From assembly GCF_000407165.1 (NCBI RefSeq), contig NZ_KE136480.1:1116001-1180000 (forward strand): a stretch of DNA of 64,000 bases. Direction: 5' to 3'. The DNA comes from Enterococcus haemoperoxidus ATCC BAA-382. Lineage in GTDB: Bacteria > Bacillota > Bacilli > Lactobacillales > Enterococcaceae. The notes under the pieces were generated by a model, which was not told where the DNA came from, did not search any database, and saw only the letters and a list, made by a program, of their open reading frames with translations. The translations under genes and the position numbers were made by a program. Positions 1-8,868 of the stretch are shown in pieces. Position 1 is the first letter of the stretch; the number at the start of each line of letters is the position of its first letter.

Positions 1-452
1 TTTAAGTAATGTTATCTTTGTAAATAACATTACTACCTATAAAGAATAGCATAATTAAAACTCCAATTCAAACGCACAAGGAGTGGTATAAATGTAGTGT
101 GAATGGTTGATAAAGGTATGTTTTTAAGCTGAAAATAGGAATGGATTTATAGAGAGATCTTGATTGAGTAACATTTAGTAAGTCTAAAAAATGATGATTA
201 TGAAGACTAGAGTAAATACTCTTTAAAGGTAAATATATGGTAGTTAATAAAACAATTTATGTAGAACGGTCACTAGAATTCATTTATAAGAAATTGAAAG
301 TATCTATGAAATCAGCTAAGATAAATATAGAAGTGAAAACAAACCATATGATGTGATAGAAATAAGACTTGTGTACTAACATTTACACAATCCTTTCATC
401 ATGTGGATGTTTTAGGGAATGGAATAACTTTTCAGAATAGGAGAAATTGAGT
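1..452. other. Non-coding stretch before first gene
   Basis: No convincing gene is seen in the first 452 bases. There is a perfect 11-bp inverted repeat at 5-15 and 24-34 without a following T tract, so it may be a hairpin from a gene outside the window. A short TTGTGT/ACACAA inverted repeat lies near 370-390 and could be an operator for the downstream gene. Otherwise the stretch is AT-rich with only very short open frames. Confidence 0.4.
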
Positions 453-977
453 ATGAAAATAATAGGGTTTTTGTTGTTGCTTCTTATTCTAAAAGGAATA
501 GAATATTTTGCACGAGTACATGCATATAAAAAGCGGATCAAAGAATATCAGAAAAAAAACGAGTTAACAACCGATGAAATAGTCTTATTTAAAGAAACGA
601 TGTCTATTGCAAAAGATCAAATTATACTTTTGGAATTAACAATCAACAAATCAAAAGCTTTAATGAAAATAGAAACAAAAGAAAAAGGACTAGGTTCTTC
701 AAAATTGTTATTCTCTGAATTGATGGAACAACCAAAGAGGATGACTGAGCTTGAACAATTTTTGTATATAAAGCTACCAGGTATTGTCGAGGCCTCAGAA
801 AAATTTATTCAAATACAAGAAGCGCAACTTTCAACAGCAGATATTGAAAGGTCAAAGAAAATGATTATGGAAACCATTACGTCGTATTCATCTAGTATTA
901 CAGATGAATATGAAGAAATAATTCAAGACGCCTCAGAAGATATCTATCTAACTAAGAAATTGATCGAGGGAAAATAA
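453..977 (+). CDS. XpaC-like (5-bromo-4-chloroindolyl phosphate hydrolysis family) protein
   Basis: A 174-residue protein with a hydrophobic N-terminal segment (about residues 3-18), then a highly charged, helical region. The C-terminal half (YIKLPGI, then a long amphipathic helix ending near KKLIEG) resembles the XpaC family, which is usually found beside TelA-like proteins; no telA gene follows here. A TTG at 447 is in frame, but the AGGAG at 439-443 is 9 nt from the ATG at 453, so I chose 453. The stop overlaps the next start by one base (TAATG), so the two genes are probably co-transcribed. The family assignment is by eye and the molecular role is unknown. Confidence 0.5.
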   Translation: MKIIGFLLLLLILKGIEYFARVHAYKKRIKEYQKKNELTTDEIVLFKETMSIAKDQIILLELTINKSKALMKIETKEKGLGSSKLLFSELMEQPKRMTELEQFLYIKLPGIVEASEKFIQIQEAQLSTADIERSKKMIMETITSYSSSITDEYEEIIQDASEDIYLTKKLIEGK

Positions 978-1861
978 TGAGAAAAAAACAAAAGAATTTT
1001 TATGACTCGTATGATGCTCTGTTTTCAAAACCAGCTCTTTTTACAAAGCAAGAGAAGACATATGAAAAAAACATGCCAAAGCTTAAGCTGAAAAGTATAG
1101 TAATGATTATGAAAGACTCAGCTAAAACATCGTCAAAAAGCAAGAAAAAAGAAAAAAAAACTGCTAAAAAAAAATTATCAATGATTCTAGCGATTGTATT
1201 TTTAGCAATTATTTTTTTTGTTATCAAGACGGCGAATAATTCTTCTGGTTCATTTAGTTCATACTCAGATGAATATATTGATGTTTATCCTTTAAAAGAA
1301 GGAACTGTCAATAAAACAAGTGATAAAAATTTTAGTACACCACTTGCGCTTAGTATCAATGATCATAGTATTGTAACTAATAATGGTTATGTATTAGAAG
1401 TGTTGAATGATGCAGATATAGAAATCCAAAAAGAAGAATTGTCAGTGTTACCGACAAATGATAAATATGCGAATTATTTTTATATCGCCTATATTCCTTT
1501 TTATTCTAATCGACGTTATGAACGTTCAGCAAGTATGTTTATATCAGGAAATATCACGAATAGTTTAAATGAAAGTTTCATAAAAGATAAGAACTCTTTT
1601 TCTAAAGCATACTTTGAAAAGGACATTGGTGAAGTAAAGAATGGTTACGTTGTTACGTACAAAGAAGGGGAATACTCTAAAGTAAGTCTTTCACGTTTCT
1701 TCATATTTCCTGACGAAACTGGATTGTGGCTGAAGGCTGATTCTAATGAGGAAAATACCGAGAAGCTTACCGTAGAAAACACACTGGAAGAGGTTAAAGA
1801 GGTGTTAGGTAATGATTTTACCTTTTTAGATGAAAATTTTACGTTCAAAAAAAGTGAATAG
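977..1861 (+). CDS. Membrane-anchored protein of unknown function
   Basis: A 294-residue protein I do not recognise. The first 65 residues are very Lys-rich and probably cytoplasmic. One transmembrane helix follows (about residues 69-85, MILAIVFLAIIFFVIK) and then an extracytoplasmic domain of about 200 residues with many Asp, Glu, Ser and Asn. It overlaps the preceding XpaC-like gene by one base, so the pair likely works together at the membrane. No catalytic motif is seen. The basic N-terminus could contact membrane lipids or nucleic acid, but that is speculation. Confidence 0.6.
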   Translation: MRKKQKNFYDSYDALFSKPALFTKQEKTYEKNMPKLKLKSIVMIMKDSAKTSSKSKKKEKKTAKKKLSMILAIVFLAIIFFVIKTANNSSGSFSSYSDEYIDVYPLKEGTVNKTSDKNFSTPLALSINDHSIVTNNGYVLEVLNDADIEIQKEELSVLPTNDKYANYFYIAYIPFYSNRRYERSASMFISGNITNSLNESFIKDKNSFSKAYFEKDIGEVKNGYVVTYKEGEYSKVSLSRFFIFPDETGLWLKADSNEENTEKLTVENTLEEVKEVLGNDFTFLDENFTFKKSE

Positions 1862-1866
1862 AATAA

Positions 1867-1899
1867 ACAACTAGAGCAGAAGGAATCAGTTCTAGTTGT
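1867..1899. terminator. Hairpin between convergent genes
   Basis: Inverted repeat ACAACTAGA / TCTAGTTGT between the ends of the membrane protein gene and the convergent araC-type gene. There is no clear T tract, so it is only a possible terminator. Confidence 0.35.
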
Positions 1900-1943
1900 C
1901 ACACATCAGTATAATTATGACAGCGCCTAAAATATGGCTGTTA

Positions 1944-2735
1944 TTAATAGTAATGTGATTTTCTATTTTTATACTCACTAGGCGAAATGCCCATCTCTTT
2001 TTTAAACACTTTACTAAAATAATTTCCTGTAGAAAACCCAACCTTTTTTGCAACAACTTCCACTGCGTTATCCTCCCATAATACCGATAACGAATGAAGA
2101 ATGCGCACTTTTTTTAAATAGTGTATTGGTGGCGAATTATAAGCTACTTCGAATTGCCGAATCAATTTGTATTTTGAGAGTTCGTATTTTTCAGATAAAA
2201 ACTCTAGGCTAATATCTTCGAAATAGTGTTCATCAATATATTTTTTTACAGCCTCGATGATGTCTGTTTTTTGTTGGGTTTCTTTTTGCACCTCTTCTTT
2301 AATATCTAAAAAAAGTGCAAAGGCTTCTTTAGCATTTTGTGTAACCGTTAATTCCTGTGTTTGTACATCAAGAATAAATCTTCGCAACAGTTCAATGAAT
2401 GTCTCCGATAATTCAACAATGGCAATCGATGTATCTAACCATTGCATCATACTTCCTGAAAACTCTACAAACAGAAAGTGCCAATCCTCACCAAAATAGC
2501 GATAATTTCCAGGCATTTTAGCAAAAAAAGCTTTATTTTGTGTTAAGCTAACGGTTCTATCTCCTATTTGAATAAATCCTTGACCTCTTAATGTTACTTG
2601 CAAAACAATTAGTTGTTCTTTTCGAATACGTGCGTCCCAATCATAATGAAGACTTCCTTGGCCGACACCAATGCCCCGGATGAGTGGTAAATGTCGGTCA
2701 TCGATGTAATGGAATTGACGTACAAAATCCTGCAA
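1944..2735 (-). CDS. AraC-family transcriptional regulator of the alpha-galactosidase gene
   Basis: A 263-residue regulator with an N-terminal cupin-like sugar-sensing region (about residues 15-140) and a C-terminal AraC DNA-binding domain with two helix-turn-helix units. The second unit contains the typical FSTGNYFSKVFKKEMGISPSEYK stretch near the end. Translation starts at a TTG at 2735, supported by a GGAGGG ribosome site about 7 nt upstream. It is transcribed away from the GH36 alpha-galactosidase, with overlapping promoters in the 88-bp gap. This is the standard layout for an AraC activator responding to alpha-galactosides such as melibiose or raffinose. The ligand is inferred from context. 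Confidence 0.85.
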   Translation of the reverse strand: MQDFVRQFHYIDDRHLPLIRGIGVGQGSLHYDWDARIRKEQLIVLQVTLRGQGFIQIGDRTVSLTQNKAFFAKMPGNYRYFGEDWHFLFVEFSGSMMQWLDTSIAIVELSETFIELLRRFILDVQTQELTVTQNAKEAFALFLDIKEEVQKETQQKTDIIEAVKKYIDEHYFEDISLEFLSEKYELSKYKLIRQFEVAYNSPPIHYLKKVRILHSLSVLWEDNAVEVVAKKVGFSTGNYFSKVFKKEMGISPSEYKNRKSHYY

Positions 2736-2764
2736 TTTATTACCCTCCGTGAAATAATTTCTTC

Positions 2765-2793
2765 TTGTTACTTCTGATTATACTCGATATTAT
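2765..2793 (+). promoter_or_regulatory. Promoter of the alpha-galactosidase gene
   Basis: TTGTTA and TATTAT with a 17-bp spacer, placing the transcript start near 2800, just before the ribosome site. It overlaps the promoter of the divergent regulator. Confidence 0.5.
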
Positions 2794-2805
2794 GGATATA
2801 ATAAA
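2777..2805 (-). promoter_or_regulatory. Promoter of the araC-type regulator
   Basis: On the minus strand, TTTATT and TATAAT are separated by 17 bp. The site overlaps the divergent alpha-galactosidase promoter, so the two genes could be co-regulated or compete. Confidence 0.4.
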
Positions 2806-2823
2806 AGAAGAGGAATGATAAAT

Positions 2824-4998
2824 ATGTCGATCTATTTTGATACATCACAAAATATTTTTCACCTGAGCAATAGTGAAATTAGTTATATCATTGGTATCGA
2901 AAAAGAACAATATCTTACCCATAGGTATTTTGGTCCTCACTTAGCAGAGTATCATCAAGTCAATCTGCTGCAAATGATCGATCGCGGTTTTGCTACGAAT
3001 CCAATCAGTGAAGAACGTACTTTTTCGTTAAATACGCTGCCACTTGAAACGAGTACGCAAGGTAGCTTAGATTATCGGGTGAGTAATTATCAGTTTCGAA
3101 ATATAGAAGGGCATCGCATTACTAATTTTGTGTATGATCGCTTTGAAATTTTAGAAGGTAAACGATCTTTAGAGGGTCTCCCTTCACTAAGGGGAGAACA
3201 AGCCCAAACCTTAGCGATTTATCTTGTAGACCATACCCAGTCGCTTGAAATGGTATTGTATTATACGATATACGAAGATCTTCCTGTTATTACAAGGAGT
3301 GTAGTGTATAAAAATAATGGGACACAAGCAGTCTATATAGAAAATGCTGGTTCGATGCTGCTAGATTTTCCTCGTTGTGACTTTGACTTATTGACACTTA
3401 ATGGGGCGCATACAAATGAAGCTACTATCCATCGTCAACCACTCCACCCTGGCGTACAAAAAATCTCATCAGCTAGAGGAACGAGCAGTCCGCAGCATCA
3501 TCCGTTCTTAGGGCTTGCTGATCGGTATACGAATGAAGATCAAGGGGATGTTTATGGCTTTCATTTTATTTATAGTGGGAATTTTGTTGCTCAAGCGGAA
3601 GTAGAGCAGTATGGAAGCACACGGGTTCAAATCGGAATCAATCCAGAAACCTTTGAATGGAAGTTGTCACCAGGAGCAACGTTTCAAACACCAGAAGTTG
3701 TATTGAATTTTAGTGGGCAAGGATTTAATCAACTTTCCCAAACATTTCATAAATTATACCAAACTTATTTGATTCCTAAGCAATGGCAACAGGTGGAACG
3801 TCCCATATTACTTAATTCTTGGGAAGGGAATTATTTTGATTTTACTGAACAGGACTTGATTCGACAAGCTCAATTAGCAAGTACATTAGGGATTGAATTG
3901 TTTGTTTTAGATGATGGGTGGTTTGGACAACGTGCAGATGATACAACTTCTTTAGGCGATTGGCATGTAAACAACGTAAAACTGCCAAATGGGATCGAGC
4001 ATCTTGCGGATGTTATTCACCAACAAAAGATGAAATTTGGTTTATGGTTTGAGCCAGAAATGATTTCTGTAAAAAGTCGGTTGTTTGAGAGACATCCAGA
4101 ATGGAGTTTACAGGTTCCAAATTACCCTCAAACACAGGGGCGACAACAGCTGGTCTTAAATTTGAGTTTGCCAGAAGTTCAAGATCACCTCATTCAAATG
4201 CTGACAGCGTATCTGTCAGCAAATAAAATCGATTATATAAAATGGGATATGAATCGACATTTAACGGAAGTGGGCAGTTTTCTTTTACCCAATGATCAGC
4301 AAAAAGAAGTTAGCCATCGTTATGTCTTAGGACTGTATCGTATTCTATCTGAAGTAACAGAACGATTTCCCCAAGTCCTTTTTGAAAATTGCTCTAGTGG
4401 TGGCGGACGATTTGATCCAGGAATGGTTGCTTATATGCCTCAAACTTGGGCAAGCGATAACACAGACTCATTATGTCGCTCGAAAATCCAATATGGCTAT
4501 AGCTATCTGTATCCACCAATTATGATGGGGGCTCATGTTTCGGATAGTCCTAATCATCAAGTAGGTCGAAACACTCCATTAGAAAGTCGTTTTTTAATTG
4601 CAATGAGTGGAAACTTTGGCTATGAATTAGCAATAGAAAAACAGTCGCTACAGGACCTCGAAATGATAAAAGAACAAATTATATTTTATAAAAAGCATCG
4701 TAAACTGTTACAGTTTGGTCAATTCTATCGTTTAAAAGAACTTGATGTGTCTTATTCTACTGCTTGGCTATTCAAAAACGAAACAGAAGCGCTACTTGTC
4801 TATTCCAATGGACTCGCTCAACCAGCACAAACGATTCAGTATTTAAAAACAAAATATCTTGAGGAATCGGCTCTTTATAAGGATATGCGTACAGGGGAAA
4901 TATACAGCGGTAGTGAATTAAATCATGCCGGTATTCTTGTTCCAAGGATCAAAGGGGATTTCAATTGTTTCTATATTCATTGGACTGTTATTAGGTAA
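2824..4998 (+). CDS. aga: Alpha-galactosidase, GH36
   Basis: A 724-residue cytoplasmic enzyme releasing alpha-1,6-linked galactose from melibiose, raffinose and related sugars. The length and layout (N-terminal beta-sandwich, TIM barrel, C-terminal beta domain) match bacterial GH36. The catalytic signatures are visible: KWDMNR with the nucleophile Asp at about residue 475, SSGGGRFD after it, and WASDNTD with the acid/base Asp at about residue 545. An in-frame ATG at 2815 lies only 2 nt from the AGAGG ribosome site; the ATG at 2824 has better spacing and was chosen. The divergent AraC gene probably activates it. No dedicated transporter is adjacent, so uptake must be encoded elsewhere or shared. 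Confidence 0.93.
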   Translation: MSIYFDTSQNIFHLSNSEISYIIGIEKEQYLTHRYFGPHLAEYHQVNLLQMIDRGFATNPISEERTFSLNTLPLETSTQGSLDYRVSNYQFRNIEGHRITNFVYDRFEILEGKRSLEGLPSLRGEQAQTLAIYLVDHTQSLEMVLYYTIYEDLPVITRSVVYKNNGTQAVYIENAGSMLLDFPRCDFDLLTLNGAHTNEATIHRQPLHPGVQKISSARGTSSPQHHPFLGLADRYTNEDQGDVYGFHFIYSGNFVAQAEVEQYGSTRVQIGINPETFEWKLSPGATFQTPEVVLNFSGQGFNQLSQTFHKLYQTYLIPKQWQQVERPILLNSWEGNYFDFTEQDLIRQAQLASTLGIELFVLDDGWFGQRADDTTSLGDWHVNNVKLPNGIEHLADVIHQQKMKFGLWFEPEMISVKSRLFERHPEWSLQVPNYPQTQGRQQLVLNLSLPEVQDHLIQMLTAYLSANKIDYIKWDMNRHLTEVGSFLLPNDQQKEVSHRYVLGLYRILSEVTERFPQVLFENCSSGGGRFDPGMVAYMPQTWASDNTDSLCRSKIQYGYSYLYPPIMMGAHVSDSPNHQVGRNTPLESRFLIAMSGNFGYELAIEKQSLQDLEMIKEQIIFYKKHRKLLQFGQFYRLKELDVSYSTAWLFKNETEALLVYSNGLAQPAQTIQYLKTKYLEESALYKDMRTGEIYSGSELNHAGILVPRIKGDFNCFYIHWTVIR

Positions 4999-5008
4999 AT
5001 GATACATT

Positions 5009-5049
5009 AAAAAGATCCCCTAAGGAGAACCGCCGTAGGGGATCTTTTT
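5009..5049. terminator. Bidirectional terminator
   Basis: A 14-bp GC-containing stem (AAAAGATCCCCTA / TAGGGGATCTTTT) flanked by A and T runs. It lies between the convergent alpha-galactosidase and alpha-1,6-glucosidase genes and can serve both. Confidence 0.9.
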
Positions 5050-5050
5050 G

Positions 5051-6664
5051 TTAAGTTAATAAAACAGCATAGGCTTCGTAAGGGAGAAGGGTTTGACTAA
5101 TTTCTTTTTCATAATTATGAATCAGGATTTCTTTGATTTGTTGTGTTGCATCCAATAAGAACCGAGCCGGCTTATTGGAAAAATTGACAACAACTACTAT
5201 TTCTTCTCCGTCATGCTTACGGATATAGGCTAAAACTGCTGCATCCTCTGTTTGAATACTCTCAAATGTTCCTTCTGTAATCACTGATAATTCTTTTCGG
5301 AGTTGAATCAATTTTTTGTACGTATAAAATAAGGAGTCTGGATCATCTAAAGCGGCGGCTACATTGATTTCACTTGAATCTCCTGCAGGCAACCAAGGAA
5401 TACCAGTTGTAAAGCCCCCTTGTTTAGAATCATCCCACTGCATTGGATGACGTGCGTTATCACGTCCTTTGGCATTGATAGAGGTAATGATTTCTTCTTC
5501 TGTATAGCCCAAAGAGATGCGTTCATCATACATTCTACGACTTTCAATATCATCGACCTCATCAATGGATTTAATTGGATAATTGATCATCCCAATTTCT
5601 TCACCTTGGTAAATATAAGGTGTTCCTTGAAGAAAATAAAGATAGATTGCCAACATTTTCCCACTAAGTACCCTAAACTCTTGATCATCGCCCCAACGAG
5701 AAATGATTCGTGGTAAATCGTGATTATTCCAAAACAGGGAGTTCCAGCCTTTTCCAGTTAATTCAGTTTGCCATTTAGAAAAAACATGATGCAATTCTTT
5801 TGGATCAAGTGTTTTTAGATCCCATTTTCGTTTGCCTGGTTGTTTGTCCAAATTAATATGCTCAAATTGGAAAACCATCGATAATTCATCTCTGTCCTCA
5901 TCTGAATAAAGCTGAGCAATTTCGGGTGTCGCGCCCCATGTCTCACCAACTGTGACCAAGTCGTATTCTCCAAAGGTATTTTGGTTCATTTCCTGTAATA
6001 GCTCATGAAGCTTTGGCCCATTTTTAGTAATTAATTGGTCGGGTTCTTTTCCGATTAAATCAATAACATCTAGACGGAATCCGCCTACTCCTTTTTCGAT
6101 CCAGTAATTCATCATACGATAAATTTCGTAGCGCATCATTTTATTTTCCCAATTTAAGTCAGGCTGCTCTTTGGCGTGTAAATGAAGATAATACTCTCCA
6201 AGTTCTGGAACCAATGTCCAAGCAGAACCGCCGAAATTTGACTGCAGGGTGTTCGGCGGTCGTCCGTCAATGTCCTTTCTCCAAACGTAAAAATCATGAA
6301 ACTCACTCTTTGGATCGTGAAGCGCGGATTGAAACCACGGATGTTCAGAGGAAGTATGATTAACGACTAAGTCCATGATGATCTTGATATTCCTCTTTTT
6401 CGCTTCTTCAATTAGTGTGTCCATATCCTTCATTGTTCCATAATCTGGATCGATCGCTTGATAATCACTGATATCATAGCCATTATCTTCATTAGGCGAT
6501 TGATACACAGGACTTAACCAAATTGCTTCTATCCCTAGAAAAGCAAGATAATCTAACCGTTGAATAATTCCAGGAAGATCCCCGATGCCATCTGCGTTCG
6601 TATCTTGAAAGCTACGTGGATAGATTTGATAGATCGTTGCCTTTTTCCACCAATTAGTTTTCAT
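5051..6664 (-). CDS. GH13 oligo-1,6-glucosidase / glucan 1,6-alpha-glucosidase
   Basis: A 537-residue GH13 enzyme of the DexB/oligo-1,6-glucosidase type. Visible motifs are [16 protein letters not shown] with nucleophile Asp at about residue 199, VGETW with acid/base Glu at about 241, and NNHDLPR with the transition-state Asp at about 316. Val directly after the nucleophile is the residue known to favour alpha-1,6 over alpha-1,4 bonds in this family. The ATG at 6664 lies inside the end of the sucrose PTS gene, an 11-nt overlap suggesting translational coupling; an in-frame GTG at 6673 is less likely. Its place in the sucrose operon suggests that isomaltose- or isomaltulose-like sugars are also processed. 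Trehalose-6-phosphate hydrolase is a less likely alternative. Confidence 0.88.
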   Translation of the reverse strand: MKTNWWKKATIYQIYPRSFQDTNADGIGDLPGIIQRLDYLAFLGIEAIWLSPVYQSPNEDNGYDISDYQAIDPDYGTMKDMDTLIEEAKKRNIKIIMDLVVNHTSSEHPWFQSALHDPKSEFHDFYVWRKDIDGRPPNTLQSNFGGSAWTLVPELGEYYLHLHAKEQPDLNWENKMMRYEIYRMMNYWIEKGVGGFRLDVIDLIGKEPDQLITKNGPKLHELLQEMNQNTFGEYDLVTVGETWGATPEIAQLYSDEDRDELSMVFQFEHINLDKQPGKRKWDLKTLDPKELHHVFSKWQTELTGKGWNSLFWNNHDLPRIISRWGDDQEFRVLSGKMLAIYLYFLQGTPYIYQGEEIGMINYPIKSIDEVDDIESRRMYDERISLGYTEEEIITSINAKGRDNARHPMQWDDSKQGGFTTGIPWLPAGDSSEINVAAALDDPDSLFYTYKKLIQLRKELSVITEGTFESIQTEDAAVLAYIRKHDGEEIVVVVNFSNKPARFLLDATQQIKEILIHNYEKEISQTLLPYEAYAVLLT

Positions 6665-8615
6665 AGCGCACACTCAAAGCTAGTAGATCTTGGCTTCCAT
6701 CAACACTTAATGTATCAATTACTTCAACAGCTTCATAGTCGTTCGTATTCGTAACAATCATCATCACTGTTGGGTCAAAGCCGGCTTGTTTGACAGCGTC
6801 TAAATCAACTGTTCCTAAGATATCCCCTTTTTTCACTAAGTCTCCATATTTTTTAGTCGTTTCAAAGAATTCTCCATTTAGTTTTACCGTATCGATCCCA
6901 ATATGGATCAGTACTTCTGCACCATGAGTTGTTTTTAACCCATACGCATGTTTTGAATCGTATACGACCGTTAATTCCCCATCGGCTGGGGCGTAAATAA
7001 TCCCTTTTTCTGGCATTACTGCAATGCCTTTTCCCATCATTTCTTGTGCAAAGACAGGGTCTTTGACTTCTTTTAAAGAAATAGGTGTGCCTTTGACTGG
7101 TGCAGCTAAGATTTCATCTTGAACCGCGATCACTTCCGCTTCAGGATCTTCATTGATTGCAACCGCAACTTCACCTGCACTAGTGTCATCATCTGCAAAT
7201 ACAGCCATATGACGTTTACCATAAGCATATGTCGTAATGAATCCGACTAAAATGCTGATGACGATCCCAATCATGAAATAAGGAATTGATTTTGGTGCGA
7301 TTGAAATGAATCCGATCACACTTGCAGGGCCCATTGCAACGGATAAAACATGAAATGCACCGATAAATACACAAGCAACTGCTGAAGCGATCATTCCACA
7401 GATAAATGGAAATTTAAGTTTTAAATTGACCCCGAAAATTGCAGGTTCCGTAATTCCTAGCATCGCTGAAATACTTGCTGAGGTCGCTAAACTTTTTTGT
7501 TTTTTATTTTTAGTTAGTAACATAATAGCAAGTGTCGCTGCACCTTGACCAACGTTTGCCATGGAAGCGACTGGGAAAATGAATGAACCGCCAGTGCGCG
7601 CAACATCCGCTAACAAGGTGGTCTCGATTGCTGGAAAACTTTGATGTAGTCCTGTAATAACAATTGGTGAATAAAACAGTCCGAATACACCTAAACCAAT
7701 TGCTCCTGTTGTATTATACAACCAAACAAGTCCATCAGTTAAACCATCTGAAACGATTCTCATCACAGGTCCCACAACGATAAAGGTTAAAAATCCAGTA
7801 ATAATAATGGCTAGCATTGGGGTGAAAGTAAAATCAAATGCATTTGGAATGCGTTTGTGGAAGAATTTTTCTAAGGTTGCTAAAAGCCAAGCAACCACTA
7901 ATACTGGCAATACAGAACCTTGATAACCTGCTTGGGCAACGTTCATCCCAAAAATATGCCAATAATTCATACTGCCTTCCGCAATTGCATTCGCCACACC
8001 ATAACCATTAACTAAATCAGGCATAACCATCGCCATTCCAATGACAGCACCTAGATAAGGATTACCACCAAAGCGTTTGGTTGCAGAAAATCCAACTAAG
8101 ATAGGTAAAAAGGCAAAAGGAGCAGAGGCCAACAAATTAATGATGCTAGCAACATCCGTTACAGCTGGAAACATTTCTACAACGGATTGCGGGCCAAATA
8201 AATGTTGTGCAGTTAACACATTATTCAAGGCCATCAATAAACCACCCGCAACTAAAGCAGGAACAATCGGAACAAAAATATCAGATAATACTTTAATAAA
8301 GGCCATAATTGGATTGTTCTTCTTACCGTTTGCCGCGACTTCTTTTAAATCAGCTGTTGTTGCTTCTTTGACATTCGTTATTTTTATCAGTTCATCATAG
8401 ACATTGTTGACGTCACCAGCCCCAATAATGATTTGAAACTGATCATTAGCTTCAAAGGTTCCTTTAACAGCATCATTATTGTCTAAAGCTTTTTGATCCA
8501 CCTTACTTGAATCTTTTAAAACTAACCTTAGTCGTGTCGCACAATGCGCTGCAGCTTGAATGTTGTCTTCGCCGAGTGCTTGCTTGATTTCCTCTGCTAC
8601 TTTTTTGTAATCCAT
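6654..8615 (-). CDS. scrA: Sucrose-specific PTS transporter EIIBCA
   Basis: A 653-residue permease that imports sucrose and phosphorylates it to sucrose-6-phosphate. Domain order is EIIB (residues 1-85, phosphorylated Cys about 25 in HCATRLRL), a membrane EIIC with about ten helices (110-460), and a C-terminal EIIA glucose-type domain (phosphorylated His about 571 in LIHIGIDTV). The ATG at 8615 follows an AGGAGG site. The gene is divergent from sucrose-6-phosphate hydrolase across a 253-bp region with two matching operators. Specificity for sucrose rests on overall resemblance to ScrA and on the neighbouring scrB/scrR/scrK genes; trehalose is the closest alternative. Confidence 0.92.
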   Translation of the reverse strand: MDYKKVAEEIKQALGEDNIQAAAHCATRLRLVLKDSSKVDQKALDNNDAVKGTFEANDQFQIIIGAGDVNNVYDELIKITNVKEATTADLKEVAANGKKNNPIMAFIKVLSDIFVPIVPALVAGGLLMALNNVLTAQHLFGPQSVVEMFPAVTDVASIINLLASAPFAFLPILVGFSATKRFGGNPYLGAVIGMAMVMPDLVNGYGVANAIAEGSMNYWHIFGMNVAQAGYQGSVLPVLVVAWLLATLEKFFHKRIPNAFDFTFTPMLAIIITGFLTFIVVGPVMRIVSDGLTDGLVWLYNTTGAIGLGVFGLFYSPIVITGLHQSFPAIETTLLADVARTGGSFIFPVASMANVGQGAATLAIMLLTKNKKQKSLATSASISAMLGITEPAIFGVNLKLKFPFICGMIASAVACVFIGAFHVLSVAMGPASVIGFISIAPKSIPYFMIGIVISILVGFITTYAYGKRHMAVFADDDTSAGEVAVAINEDPEAEVIAVQDEILAAPVKGTPISLKEVKDPVFAQEMMGKGIAVMPEKGIIYAPADGELTVVYDSKHAYGLKTTHGAEVLIHIGIDTVKLNGEFFETTKKYGDLVKKGDILGTVDLDAVKQAGFDPTVMMIVTNTNDYEAVEVIDTLSVDGSQDLLALSVRYEN

Positions 8616-8639
8616 TTTCGTTCCTCCTAAATGTCATTT

Positions 8640-8696
8640 AAGCGATTTCAATAGAAGTGGTTATCTTGTGTATGAAAGATAGAAATGAAATCGCTT
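8640..8696. promoter_or_regulatory. Inverted repeat with two cre-like sites in the scrA leader
   Basis: An 11-bp perfect inverted repeat (AAGCGATTTCA at 8640-8650, TGAAATCGCTT at 8686-8696). Each arm is one mismatch from the CcpA cre consensus. Both lie downstream of the scrA -10 box, where CcpA binding would block transcription. As RNA the arms could also form a stem near the ribosome site. Confidence 0.5.
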
Positions 8697-8708
8697 TTTC
8701 ACATCCAA

Positions 8709-8736
8709 AGTATACCAGTTTTTATAAAATTGTCAA
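8709..8736 (-). promoter_or_regulatory. scrA promoter
   Basis: On the minus strand, TTGACA and TATACT with a 16-bp spacer and a TG one base before the -10 box (extended -10). The -35 box lies inside the operator at 8730-8747. Confidence 0.75.
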
Positions 8737-8747
8737 ACGTATAACAA
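8730..8747. promoter_or_regulatory. ScrR operator 1 (scrA side)
   Basis: TTGTCAAACGTATAACAA, an imperfect palindrome centred on a CG step as expected for a LacI-family repressor. It covers the scrA -35 box and shares GTCAAACG / CGTTTGAC with operator 2. Confidence 0.7.
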
Positions 8748-8797
8748 TTATTATATTCTTTTGTTTAAGTATATTTTTGATATTTTGAAATGCAATT

Positions 8798-8814
8798 GAT
8801 TAACGTTTGACATT
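8798..8814. promoter_or_regulatory. ScrR operator 2 (scrB side)
   Basis: GATTAACGTTTGACATT, the same motif as operator 1 in the opposite orientation, covering the scrB -35 box. It is about 67 bp from operator 1, close enough for a looped repressor complex. Confidence 0.7.
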
Positions 8815-8835
8815 GATTATCTTTAAAGTTAAACT
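8807..8835 (+). promoter_or_regulatory. scrB promoter
   Basis: TTGACA and TAAACT with a 17-bp spacer. The -35 box is embedded in operator 2. Confidence 0.65.
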
Positions 8836-8868
8836 ATATGCAAGAATACGCTTACGAGGAGAGTACAT

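Noticed and set aside
8077-8400. Open frames on the strand opposite the sucrose PTS gene
   Set aside because: They are shadows of a well-supported gene with low-complexity antisense composition; similar antisense frames in the purine permease and adhesin genes were dropped too.
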